A DNA stretch of 41,688 nucleotides from assembly GCA_927911745.1 (NCBI GenBank), contig CAKMQF010000067.1, forward strand, positions 1 through 41,688, in the 5' to 3' direction. The notes beneath the pieces are model-generated. The model did no database searches, was not told the origin of the DNA, and worked only from the letters and a program-made list of their open reading frames with translations. Positions 19,930 through 30,031 of the stretch are shown here, in pieces. Both the position numbers and the translations under genes were made by a program. How positions within the stretch are numbered: the stretch's first letter is position 1; every line of letters starts with the position of its first letter. The DNA is from an uncultured Gemella sp. (GTDB lineage: Bacteria > Bacillota > Bacilli > Staphylococcales > Gemellaceae).

Positions 19930-20740
19930 ATGAAGATAAATAATTTTACAAAATGGACACTAGCTGTTGCATTGGGCTTTGGCCTTAACTCTCTTACTGT
20001 TGCAGAAGCAGCAGATAACAATGTGGAAACTCCAGCAAGCGATAAGATAAACAAAAGTTTTATCGAACAGTTTCCTTTCGCTGAAAAATTCACAGATAAA
20101 GATGGAATTACAGCCGTAAGAATGAAGAGTCCTGACGTACCTTTAGTTAACAAAGAAAAGGGTTATTCTAGAGAAATCGTTAGGGTTATTAATTATAAAC
20201 AAGGAACACATAAAACTGTAATTAACAGAATTTATCAATATGTTAGATTCTACGGCGCACCTGTAAACGAGGTTCCAAAAGACTCTCCAGTTAATGATGT
20301 GCCAGAATACAATGGCGGTGCTAATCCTATTGATCCACCTGTTTTGGAAAACCAGGATATAACGGTGGCGCTAATCCTATTGACCCACCTGTTTTGGAAA
20401 AACCAGAATTAAAGTTTGAATATAAACTTATTGATCCACCTGTATTAGAGAAACCAGAATATAACGGTGGTGCTAATCCTATCGATCCACCTGTTTTGGA
20501 AAACCAGAATTTAAAGTTCCAAATACTCCGGAAAAACCGAAAACACCAGAAGTATCTAAACCAGAAAAACCAAAAACGGATATTCCTACTAACTTACCTA
20601 AACCAAAAGAGAACAATCCGCAAAATAATAATAGAGTTCTCCCAAATACAGGTTTAGAAACAACTTCAAGCATGGCTATTATCGGAACTTTAGCTTTATC
20701 AATTATCGGACTTGAAATTTTAAAACGAAAAAACAATTAA
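19930..20740 (+). CDS. LPXTG surface protein with 17-residue repeats (two frameshifts)
   Basis: Sortase-anchored wall protein of 270 residues after repair. Signal peptide: MKINNFTKW, a hydrophobic stretch and a likely cut after VAEA. An N-terminal region of about 90 residues of unknown fold (SFIEQFPFAEKF, YSREIVRVINYKQGTHKTVINRIYQYVRFYG) follows. Then four tandem repeats of the type PEYNGGANPIDPPVLEK, a proline-lysine linker, LPNTG, a membrane helix and the KRKNN tail. The frame is lost in repeat 1 and repeat 4 at the same place: GGAAAACC where repeat 2 has GGAAAAACC. One A at each restores one protein. RBS GAGGTGA. The gene is under a cre-bearing promoter and ends in a two-way terminator. 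Binding partner unknown. Confidence 0.85.
20302..20503 (+). repeat. Four tandem 51-bp coding repeats
   Basis: Units 20302-20351 (50 bp), 20352-20402 (51), 20403-20453 (51, variant PELKFEYKLIDPPVLEK) and 20454-20503 (50). The two 50-bp units each lack one A in the run before CCAG. The remaining codons are nearly identical in units 1, 2 and 4. Confidence 0.88.
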
Positions 20741-20764
20741 TAATTCTTTTTTACTCAGTATCAG

Positions 20765-20826
20765 AAAAGAAGATTATAAGATAACCTCATCACCTTTGAT
20801 GAATCTCATTCTTATAATCTTCTTTT
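20765..20826. terminator. Bidirectional terminator
   Basis: Perfect 16-bp stem AAAAGAAGATTATAAG (20765-20780) and CTTATAATCTTCTTTT (20811-20826), with an inner CATCA/TGATG stem. Runs of T follow on plus and of A precede, so it serves the LPXTG gene and the converging macrodomain gene. Confidence 0.88.
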
Positions 20827-20833
20827 AATTTTC

Positions 20834-21583
20834 TTATCCTAATAACTCTTCGTATAATTTTTTATCTAAATCTTTAAACACATTGAATACTACTTTTAAA
20901 TCAGCAGCAGGGTTTTCTCTAAAGAATTTCTTAACCTCAGCTACGGCTATTTCAGCAGCAAGATCATTTGGAAATCTAAATTCTCCCGTACTTAAACAGC
21001 AAAAAGCAATGCTCTCAAGATTATTCTCCAAAGCAAGGTTTAAACAATTTCTATAAGATGATGCGAGTAATTCCTTATCATCGTCTTCAACAACACGATA
21101 TATTATTGGTCCTACTGTATGAATAACATGTTTAGCTGGTAAGTTATAGCCAGCTGTTATCTTAGCTTGCCCTGTTTTTTCAAAACTTCCTTGCTCTTTT
21201 ATTATTTCATCACATTCTTTTCTAAGTTGCAATCCTGCTTGTGTGTGAATAGCATTATCGATACATCTGTGTAGCGGAATTAAGCATCCTAATAGAGCTT
21301 TGTTCGCAGCATTAACTATAGCATCTACTTCTAATGTAGTTATATCCCCTTGCCATAGATAAATATTCTTATCAATCTCAGTTAAATCTTCTAATCTTGT
21401 TATTCCTTTAGCACTTAGAACCTCTTGCAAATATTCATCTTGAACCTTATAGAATTCACTCGGTAGCTCTGACACTTTCCATGTATTCATTAACGATCTA
21501 AATAAATCTTTCTTTTCTTGTTCTGTCTCTGGTATTTCTATTTCTGAGTTTAGTGTTTTTATTAAATAATCTAGTTTTTTCAT
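20834..21583 (-). CDS. Zinc-containing macrodomain ADP-ribosyl hydrolase
   Basis: 249 residues of the Zn-Macro class, which removes ADP-ribose from proteins. An N-terminal helical extension (1-72) precedes the macrodomain: IYLWQGDITTLEVDAIVNAANKALLGC, then PLHRCIDNAIHTQAGLQLRKEC. C100, H105 and C107 are the expected zinc ligands. The ADP-ribose loops are VDAIVNAAN (about 86-94) and CCLSTGEFRFPN. In staphylococci and streptococci this enzyme sits in an operon with SirTM, GcvH-L and a lipoate ligase, reversing a lipoyl-linked ADP-ribosylation. None of those partners is adjacent here, so it is an orphan in this window. It is intact. Terminators bound it on both sides. Confidence 0.87.
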   Translation of the reverse strand: MKKLDYLIKTLNSEIEIPETEQEKKDLFRSLMNTWKVSELPSEFYKVQDEYLQEVLSAKGITRLEDLTEIDKNIYLWQGDITTLEVDAIVNAANKALLGCLIPLHRCIDNAIHTQAGLQLRKECDEIIKEQGSFEKTGQAKITAGYNLPAKHVIHTVGPIIYRVVEDDDKELLASSYRNCLNLALENNLESIAFCCLSTGEFRFPNDLAAEIAVAEVKKFFRENPAADLKVVFNVFKDLDKKLYEELLG

Positions 21584-21741
21584 AAGCTAAATACTTCCTC
21601 CATGTCACTTATTATTATATACCTTACTTAAACATGTGTCTATAATTGAGACATGCTATAATTTTTTCAGAGATTAACGAAAAAGCTCCAGATTTGTAAA
21701 TAAGTTCGTATAAGAACTCTTAGCACCACTGATTTATTAAT

Positions 21742-21789
21742 AAAAATAAGACTTCAAAAATTAGAGAATACACTCTAACTTTTGAAGTC
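21742..21789 (-). terminator. Terminator of the surface protease gene
   Basis: GACTTCAAAA-A-TTAGAG (21750-21766) pairs with CTCTAA-C-TTTTGAAGTC (21773-21789), one mismatch, then TTATTTTTATT on the minus strand. Confidence 0.87.
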
Positions 21790-21801
21790 GATAATTTTAT
21801 C

Positions 21802-24800
21802 TTATTTTTGTTTACGACGTTTTACATAAACAGTTAGCCCTACTAAAGCTAGTACTGCAATTCCAGCATAAGCTGTTGCATTATTATCTAATCCTGTTTT
21901 TGGTAATAATGAATTAGATTTTGAAACTTTTCCGAAATCTTCATCTACATTAAATGTATTTTCTTTCTTAGTTTCTTTTCCAACAAAACCACCTAGGATA
22001 TCTTTTATTGATTTTTTAGAAACTTTTTTCTCCGCTTCTTTTAACGCTTCTAATGCTTTATCTACTTCTTCTTGAGTAGCTGTTGCTGAAGCTAATAGTT
22101 CTTGTGCTTTTTGAACTGCATCTAGATAAGCTTTCTTATCTTCTGCACTTGCGCTTTCAAAACTATCTTTCTCTTTAACTTCTGCTAAATGACTTAATTG
22201 TTCATTTAGTTTTTTCTTGTCTACTTTTGGTGTTTCAGGTTGCGGTTTGTTTCCTTCTTCTTTCTTAGATTCTTCAGTTGTTAGTTTCGGCTCTTCTTTT
22301 GGAGTCTCAGCTGCTGGTTTTGGTTCCTCTTTCTTAGGAGTTTCAGCCACTGGTTTTGGCTCTTCTTTCTTAGGTTCTTCTACCGCTGGTTTTGGCTCTT
22401 CTTTTGGTGCCTCACCCTGCTGGTTTTGGTTCCTCTTTCTTCGGAGTTTCAGCCGCTGGCTTCGGAGCTTCTACTTCTTTACCATCAAGAGCATTTTCAG
22501 CTTGTTGTAATTTTTCTAACACAGCTGTAACTTCTTCTACAGTTGCATCTTTGTTATCAAGAACTGCTGTCGCTTCTTTTATAGTATTTACGAAGTTATC
22601 TTTTTTATCTTGTCCTGCATTTTTGAATTTAACCTCAGTTTGAAGTTTTTCAGTTTCTTTTAATTTTTCGATTAATTTAGCTTTGTCTACTTCTTTTTTC
22701 ATTTCTGGTTGTTGTGAATTAGCTAATGTTACTTTAGCTGCGTTTAGGCTTGCTACCGCACTGTTTACTTCTTCTTGAGTTGCATTTTCGTTTTCAAGAA
22801 CTTTCTTAGCTGCCTCTAATGCTTTGTTATATGCATCTTTAGCTTCGATAGTTGCATTTTTGTACTCTTTAGTTTCATCTAACGCTTTATCCGCTTCTAT
22901 TGCTTTTTGAAGCTCTGTTTTATTCACTTCTGCTTTCTTCTCTACCGGGGCATCTTTTGGAGTTAATGCTACGAAGTTACTGAAGCTATCCGTAGTAAAT
23001 GTCAGCTTACCATCTGCATAATTAACACTGCTTACAGCTGTTAATTTTCCATCTTTTTCGTGGAAGAAACGCTCTGGAGCTTTCGCTAAATCTAAAGTTA
23101 CACTTCTATCACCAGGAACTTTAACTTCTTTTCCTGTTGCATCTACAATATGAATGTTAAAGTATTCAACATCATATTTGCTTAAGTCTACATTACCTTC
23201 TGTTAGTTGTTTTTGAATATTTGTTTTCTCTTCTGCAGTTGGTTCTGTTACAACAAGTTTGTAATTATTGTAAAGTTTTTTCTCAGTGAAATCTACTGTA
23301 CCTTGTGCTTTAGAGTTCTCTGTAGTTCCTACACTTGCTACTTTTTCTGCAACGTTTAGAACAACTTGTTTCTTATTGTGCCCATCTTTTACTACTAATT
23401 CAAAGTTGTTTTCCGCTGGAGTATATCCTTCAGGTGTTACTATTTGAATTGTGTATGTTCCATTTCTAAGTTTTTCTGGAAGGCATTTTTTCCATATAAA
23501 CTTGCTGGAAGTAATATTTTAGTACCATCTTGAGCTACTGCATAAACTTTTGTTCCTGCTGGAACTGCTTTATCAAAGCTGATTTCTGTAGCATTTCTAC
23601 TGATCTCATCTACTCTAAATTCAACCTCTTTTGTTGGTTTATCTTTAGTTATTTCAAAGTCAACTTTTGATGGTGTAAGTAGTTTGTACTCTCCATCAAC
23701 CATAACTACTTCAACAGTGTATTTACCGAATGGTAATGCTTGGTAAGTACGTTTATTTCTAGAGAAGTCTTCACCTACGATTTCACCTTTTTCATTAGTG
23801 ATCTTGTAACGTAAGCGACGTGAATTGTTTCCAGTTCCATCACCTTTTTTAACTTCTACTTCAAGACTTCCTTTACCATTACCTTCAACATTTGATAAGT
23901 TAATACTGTCTTTGTTATCTGCAAAGTCTTTTACTTCAAAAGTAAGGTCTTTTAATTCTACACCTTCTGGAATTGTATAACTTCCATCTTCATTTGCCGC
24001 AATAGTATTTTTACCATAGCTTAATTTTTTTGTAGAATACTCCACTTCCATCTTCTAATACTGGATATGGTGTGAATTTACGAGTTGCTTCATCGTAGTA
24101 ACCACCATTAGCACCCGTGATTTTCGGAGCTTTTCTATCGATTACTACATTGAATGTTGTTTCTTGCATATCTGCACCACTTACTGCTGCACTATAAGAA
24201 ACTACATATTGATACTCACCGTCTGGAAGAGGGTTACCGTTATTGTCAACACCTTTCCAGTTTGTCATAGTTAATGATGTGTATTTTTTACTTGTGTTGT
24301 TGTAGAAGTTTTTGTTACCAGAACCATTACCATTTTGGTAAAGTGGGTTCTTACGTTCTACATCGTCTTTAGCATATACTGAAAGTTTTAGGTTCTCGAA
24401 GTTTCGGTAGAATACCCCTCTCATTCCTATTTCATCATAATTCTCATCACCGTTTGGCGAGAAGAAAATTTTATCAGTAAAGAATCTTTCACCAGTAACA
24501 GGATTTACATATGCTCCCGCTAGTGTTCTCTTATCTTTTTTGTCTTCTTTATAAGTTGTTAACACTCCTGTGAAGTTCATTTCTGTTAATGAATCCCAGT
24601 TATTAGGGTTAGAAGTATAACCATATTCATATGTTGGTTTTTCTCCATTTTTCATAGAATAAATTGGTTTTTCTAATACTGGTAGGTTTTGGAACTGACC
24701 TTTAAATCCTACGAATGGAATGTTTGCTTTTAATGCACTTTCTTCATCATAGAAAGTTACAAATCCTTCTAGATAATATCCATTAGTAAATACTTTTTCT

Positions 24801-27095
24801 AATTCTCCTTTGAAGTCCGTAGCATCAACTGTGATTTCTACTTCTTTTTCACCTTTCGCTGGAACTTCAACTGAAGCCCAAGCAGTCGTCAATAACTTCT
24901 TAGGTGTCATTGTCAGTCTTCCACTCCAGTCAGCGCCAGCATCTTCACCATAATAGTTATCAGTAGTTAAGTGAGCTGCATACTGTAAGTTTTGAGCTTT
25001 GTCTGATAGATTGTGTAATACTAATTTAAAAGTAAATTTGTCTCCAACATTTCCTAAAGAAACACTTCCGTAGTTGTTTTCTCCAGTCACATATAGATCT
25101 CCATATGCTGCTTTATTAGCATCGATTAGACCTGCACCTTGAAGGCGTGGTGATCTATATGCTGTTGTGTAGCTATCAGAATATACCTGAGGATTGGCTG
25201 TACTCATGATTAATCTCTTCGCTAAGCCTTGAATTTCTTCTGCACTTAAGTTCGGGAATCTTTCTGATAATACTTGTTTCACAAGAGTTATAGCTCCCGC
25301 AACGTGTGGTGAAGCCATACTTGTTCCACTATCTAGACCATATCTTCCATCATTATAAGATGATAAGATATCTCCTCCTGGTGCTGTTACGTCAGGTTTT
25401 AAGTATCCATCAACACTCATTCCCCAACCAGTTGATTCATCGAATTCACCTTTTTTTAGGATTATCTTGTTTATCCCAAGTACCGTTAAATGTTATTTTA
25501 TATTCCCCTTCATGAGCAGAAAGTTCATTACCAAATTTGTAGTAAGTTGTAACTACAGGGAAATCTTTATCTTGTCCATTTAATGTCAGGTTATAAATAG
25601 TATCTCCTTCATTGAAGTAGATTACCGCTCCAGCTGCCCCGTATTGTTTAGCTAGTTTCACTTTTTCTTCAAAGCTATTACCACCACGTTGGATAAGGGC
25701 GATTTTTCCAGTTAGATCTTTATCAGCGTAGTTCTCCGCTTTACCAACTCCAACATATACATAGTCGTACGCTCTCTTCTCGAATTGTTTAGTATAGCTA
25801 AAAATTGGCATTTTTCCATTATCAAAGTCAGCGTTGTCTTTAAGTTGTTCTATATTGGCTATCTCTCTGTTAAGAACGCTGTTGCTTATGTTCGCTACAG
25901 AAATCGCATCTTCAGAAACCGATGGTCTTCCTACAGTTCCGTAATCTGGGTTAGCTGCACTTGGGTTTGTTTGTCCACTAGCGAAGAATGCATTGTTCCC
26001 AGCAGCTGCAACTATATTAACACCAGCTTTTTTCGCAACATCCATCGCACGAACTAAACCGTCACCTACTTCTACTACTGAACCAGCTGGTGAACCTAAA
26101 CTTAGGTTTATCGTATCAGCGCCAAGTTTAATAGCATCTTCTATTGCTTTTGTATAGATATAAGACTCTGTTCCTGCATTTTTAGTATCTGAGAATACAC
26201 GCATGAAAATTAACTGCGCTTCTGGTGCTATACCTGTTACGTAGTCACCATTTGTAAATTTCTCCTTAGGATTACCTACTGCAGTCCCGGCAACGTGCAT
26301 ACCATGTGATTTATAAGCACTTTGTTTGATATCATTATTCCAGTCATTATAGTTGAATGCAAATGGTAATTTTTCACTATACCACTTACCGTAGTCTATA
26401 CCCGCTTCTTTTTTTATTTTTTCAATTTCATCTTTAGTTTTATATTTAGATTTTGAATTATCTGATAATCTAAGCACTGGATGATTCGGATCAAGTCCTG
26501 AGTCTAATACAGCAACAACTTTTCCTTGCCCTCTATATCCTTTATTCCAAAGAGGCTGTATATTAATAAGATTATAACTATCTAACGCTTTAGAAAAATC
26601 ATTAGCTTCAGTACTTTCTTTTTTCTCTTCTTCGCTCGCTACATTTTCTGGTTTATTGTAGCTAACACTCATTTCAACAGTGTCTACAAAGTCTAACTCT
26701 TGAATTTTTTTAGCATTTGAGAATGTAGTTTCTAAGGCAAAACCATTCATTAATGTATCGTATTCAAACAGTTTTTCATAATCGATACCTTTATCTTTAA
26801 TATCTTTTAATGCCTTTTCCCTAGGCGCTTTTGTTGATTCGGTAACTTCTTTAATTCCTTCTTTAGTTTTTAACTTATTAGGATCAACATCACCCTTCAA
26901 CTTAACAATAACTTTTACCTTATCATCATTTTGGAACTTATGTTCTTCACTTTTTGAAACATTTGATAATTCATCTTTTTTATCTTCTTGAGCTAATGTT
27001 ATCTTTGATGATACTCCATAATTGAACGTACTGATATTTCCTAGTAGCAATGCCGCACTTAGCACACTTACGGCTGTCTTTTTAGTCAGAGTCAT
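21802..27095 (-). CDS. LPXTG-anchored subtilisin-like protease, C5a peptidase/lactocepin type (four frameshifts)
   Basis: Giant S8 protease, 1763 residues after repair. Signal peptide (1-36, ending TLAQ), inhibitor-like prodomain (about 55-150), catalytic D198 (VAVLDSGLD), H264 (KSHGMHVAGTA) and S592 (DSGTSMASPHVAGA), with a PA domain inserted between H and S (LIQRGGNSFEEKVKLAKQYGAAGAVIY). Then Fn3-like DUF1034, CNA/SpaA-like stalk modules, three FIVAR-type helical modules, a PKKEEPKPAAETP repeat linker, LPKTG (about 1730), a helix and KRRKQK. Breaks: extra A near 25453; extra A near 24028; missing base near 23480; extra G near 22417. Net plus two bases gives exactly 1764 codons. The stretch 22928-23440 is coding in the same frame. 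Probable role: cleavage of host or matrix proteins at the surface. Substrate unknown. Confidence 0.92.
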
Positions 27096-27142
27096 TCCTT
27101 CTTCTCCTATCTTTTTTAAGTGTATTTAAAGTATATTTCTAT

Positions 27143-27187
27143 ATTTTATCATATATTATCTGAAAAACAAAGAATATTTTCAGATAA
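27143..27187 (-). promoter_or_regulatory. Protease promoter with overlapping dyad
   Basis: A -10-like TAAAAT lies at 27143-27148 (minus strand). A perfect inverted repeat TTATCTGAAAA (27156-27166) and TTTTCAGATAA (27177-27187) covers the expected -35 zone, so it is a candidate operator. The -35 itself is weak. Confidence 0.45.
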
Positions 27188-27250
27188 AAACGCTTTAATA
27201 TATCTAAATAGATTATGTTTTTTAATATTTACAATAATCTTATTAGAGAA

Positions 27251-27287
27251 AATTAAAAAACCAAGCACATCTTCTATACCTGGTTTT
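27251..27287 (-). terminator. Possible terminator or attenuator upstream of the protease
   Basis: On the minus strand AAAACCA ... TGGTTTT (27281-27287 and 27257-27263) is followed by TTAATTTT. It lies in a 630-base AT-rich gap with no gene. What transcript it would end is unclear. AAACGAC/GTCGTTT arms near 27365 and 27310 may form an enclosing stem. Confidence 0.3.
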
Positions 27288-27606
27288 ATAATAAAAAAGT
27301 TAATAAACGACTCGTAATACGATTTTTTAAATCATTTAATTTTTAGTTAACTAACCGTCGTCGTTTAAAGTGTAACTATATAAATTAATATTAACAATAT
27401 ATACATCTTAATTATTTCATATTCTTTGAACTTTGTCAAAGCCTAATCTAAGAATATTATTCAAATTATACTTACCCTAGTAATAAATATAAATTGGATT
27501 GTTATCTTTAATTTATTCTCTCGAACAAAGATATCCCTACCCATATATTTTATAGAATTTTGAAGCTTACTCTTATCAAATAAATACAACAATATTATTT
27601 TTAAAA

Positions 27607-27633
27607 AAATATCTTAAAAACAATAAGATATTT
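27607..27633 (-). terminator. AT-only hairpin with T-run
   Basis: AAATATCTTA (27607-27616) pairs perfectly with TAAGATATTT (27624-27633). On the minus strand a T7 run follows. It could stop antisense transcription from the ATPase region. No minus-strand gene precedes it. Confidence 0.35.
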
Positions 27634-27644
27634 CCTGGGAAATT

Positions 27645-27673
27645 AACTATACTTTAATTTTCCAAACTATACT
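27645..27673 (+). promoter_or_regulatory. Paired direct repeats at the P-type ATPase promoter
   Basis: AACTATACT occurs at 27645-27653 and 27665-27673, exactly 20 bp apart, two helical turns. A -10-like TAAAAT follows at 27683-27688. The arrangement is typical of an activator dimer upstream of or overlapping the -35. Confidence 0.45.
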
Positions 27674-27726
27674 AAAGTGTGATAAAATAGAAACTAATTA
27701 AAAAATATAGTTATGACGGAGGTAAA

Positions 27727-29959
27727 ATGAAATATTTAACTAGTGAAGAAGTAACTAAAGCGAAAAAAAATATTAGTGAAATAAAACCTTATAAAACTAC
27801 TAAAGAGATTATTTTTTCTAATATTTTTACTTTTTTCAATGCTATGAACTTAGTCTTAGCAGCATTTATAGCTACAACACTTAGATTCGAAAATATGTTG
27901 TTTTTAGGTGTAATCACTATAAATACTGCAATTGGTATTTTTCAAGAAGTTCGTTCGAAAAATGCCCTTGAGAAGTTGAGTTTACTAGGTAGAAGTAAAT
28001 ACCGAGTAAACCGTGATAATGAAATATTAAATATAGATTCTGAAGAAATCGTCCTTGGAGAATATCTACACTTAAATCTTGGTGATCAGGTTCCTGTTGA
28101 TGCCGAAATCATTGAAGGTAGTATCGAGGTCGATGAATCACTGTTAACTGGTGAAAGTGACAATATCTTTAAGACTACTAACGATAAAGTAATGAGTGGT
28201 AGTAACGTAGTTAGTGGTAGTTGCTTAGTAAGAGCTATTGCTGTTGGAGAAGATAGCTATATTAATAAGCTTGCTAAAAGTACTAAAGAATTTAAAAAAT
28301 ACCCATCTAAACTTCGTGACTATATGGATAAAATCTTAAAAGTTATATCTATTCTATTAGTTCCTGTCGCAATTATGCTATACATACGTGGTGCTAGTCT
28401 GGGGCGTGGTTATGTAGAAATAGTCTTGCGAAGTGCTGGAGCTTTAGTAGGTATGATTCCAGAAGGTTTAATCCTTCTTGTCAGCGTCTCTCTTGCAGTT
28501 GCTGCGATGAAGCTTGCTAAAAAGAAAGTTCTAGTTCAAGAATTATACTGCGTGGAAACTCTTGCCAGAGTAGATGTTCTTTGTTTCGATAAAACAGGAA
28601 CTATCACTACGGGTAATATGAATGTTGTAGAAATTGATGATGAAGTTGCAGAAAAATTATCAAGTTATCTTGCATACTTCGATGATGAAAATACAACATC
28701 TAGAGCTTTAAAGAATCATCTAACGTGCAAAAAACAATGGGATGTGGAAGAATTAGGAGCCTTTTCTAGTAAAAATAAATATTCATTTATAAAGTTAAAA
28801 AATGGTGGAACATATTTCTTTGGAGCATATGAATTTTTAGGCTTCTCTTCTGAAATGGATGAATATTATGAGAATCTAAAAAAAAGAAGGTTATCGAATA
28901 TTATCGCTAGCCTATACTGAAAATAACACAAATATCCCTACTAATATGAAACTTGTAGGACATGTAGTTCTATCAGATGAAATAAAAGAAAACACAAAAG
29001 AAACATTCAAATACTTCGAATCACAAGGCGTTGAAGTAAAAATAATCAGTGGAGATAACCATATAGCCGTGTACGGTGTCGCTAAGAAAGCTGGTTTCAA
29101 AGAAGATGCTAAGGCTATCGATATGACTAAAGTAACTGAAGAGGACTTTGAAAAAACTGTTCTTGAGAATGATATTTTCGGACGTGTTACCCCTGAACAA
29201 AAAACAGAAAATGGTAGCTGTATTACAAAAAGCTGGAAAGACTGTCGCTATGAGTGGTGACGGTGTTAACGATGTTCTTGCCTTGAAAAAAGCTGATATT
29301 AGTTTTGCTATGAATGGTGCTACTAGTGCGGCAAAAAGCGTATCGAACATTGTATTCTTAACAGATGACTTCGGAGTATTCTACGATATACTTATGGAAG
29401 GTCGTCGTGTTATTAATAACATTCAAAGGTAGCTTCACTATTCCTAACAAAGACATTCTTCTCGATTGTCTTCTCAATACTTAGTGTAATCTTCGCCTTG
29501 GAGTTTGCGTTTATACCGATTCAATTTACGATAATTTCAGCAATAACAATCGGTATTCCATCCTTCTTCCTAACTTTTGAAGCGAATAAAGAAAAAGTAA
29601 GTAATAACTTCATGAAGGACATACTGACAAACGCTGCAATCGGTGGTGGTATTTTAGTAGCTACAGTACTACTGACAAACTTTGCCATCACAGACAATTC
29701 ACAAGCGAAATTCATCTGTTTCCTTCTTGCGTTAATAAACGGATTATGTATGGTTGCTAAAGTCAGCCTACCTCTTAACAAATATAAAGTTGCACTACTT
29801 TCTATGTTAAGTATCGCTGCAATTATAGGTGTGGGAGTTAATATATTTATCCTGAAAAATCACTTTACACCATTAGTATTTTCTCAAGTGATTTATATAA
29901 TTATTCTTGGATTAGTAATCTCAACGGTCCACTTCTTTACGAGAAGGAAGAACAAATAA
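27727..29959 (+). CDS. P-type cation-transporting ATPase, CtpE-like (three frameshifts)
   Basis: P-type ATPase of about 743 residues after repair. Actuator motif TGES at 141-144, the helix motif MIPEGL (P245), phosphorylation site DKTGT with D288, and hinge MSGDGVNDVLALKKADISFAM. There is no N-terminal heavy-metal domain and no CPC motif (it has IPEG), so it is not a copper or zinc pump. It most resembles the CtpE/YoaB-like branch, implicated in Ca or Mn movement. That ion is inferred. Breaks: extra A near 28880, extra A near 29203, missing A near 29428. Net plus one base gives exactly 744 codons, and the repaired joins read LKKEGYRILSLAY, EQKQKMVAVLQ and NNIQKVASLFLTK. RBS GGAGG. A two-way terminator follows. 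Confidence 0.88.
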
Positions 29960-29965
29960 AAAAAT

Positions 29966-30028
29966 AAAAGATATCAGAAAGTTAATCGGATCTAGCATCG
30001 ATTTTCATGTTTCTCTCTGATATCTTTT
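29966..30028. terminator. Bidirectional terminator
   Basis: AAAAGATATCAGA (29966-29978) pairs perfectly with TCTGATATCTTTT (30016-30028), with T-rich DNA after it on plus and after the complementary arm on minus. It separates the ATPase gene from the converging fic gene. Confidence 0.85.
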
Positions 30029-30031
30029 TAT

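Noticed and set aside
27120..27317. 65-residue plus-strand frame upstream of the protease
   Set aside because: No ribosome site, overlaps the protease promoter and dyad, and its composition is just translated AT-rich DNA.
27727..29959. Copper or zinc exporter
   Set aside because: The membrane motif is PEG, not CPC, and there is no N-terminal metal-binding domain.
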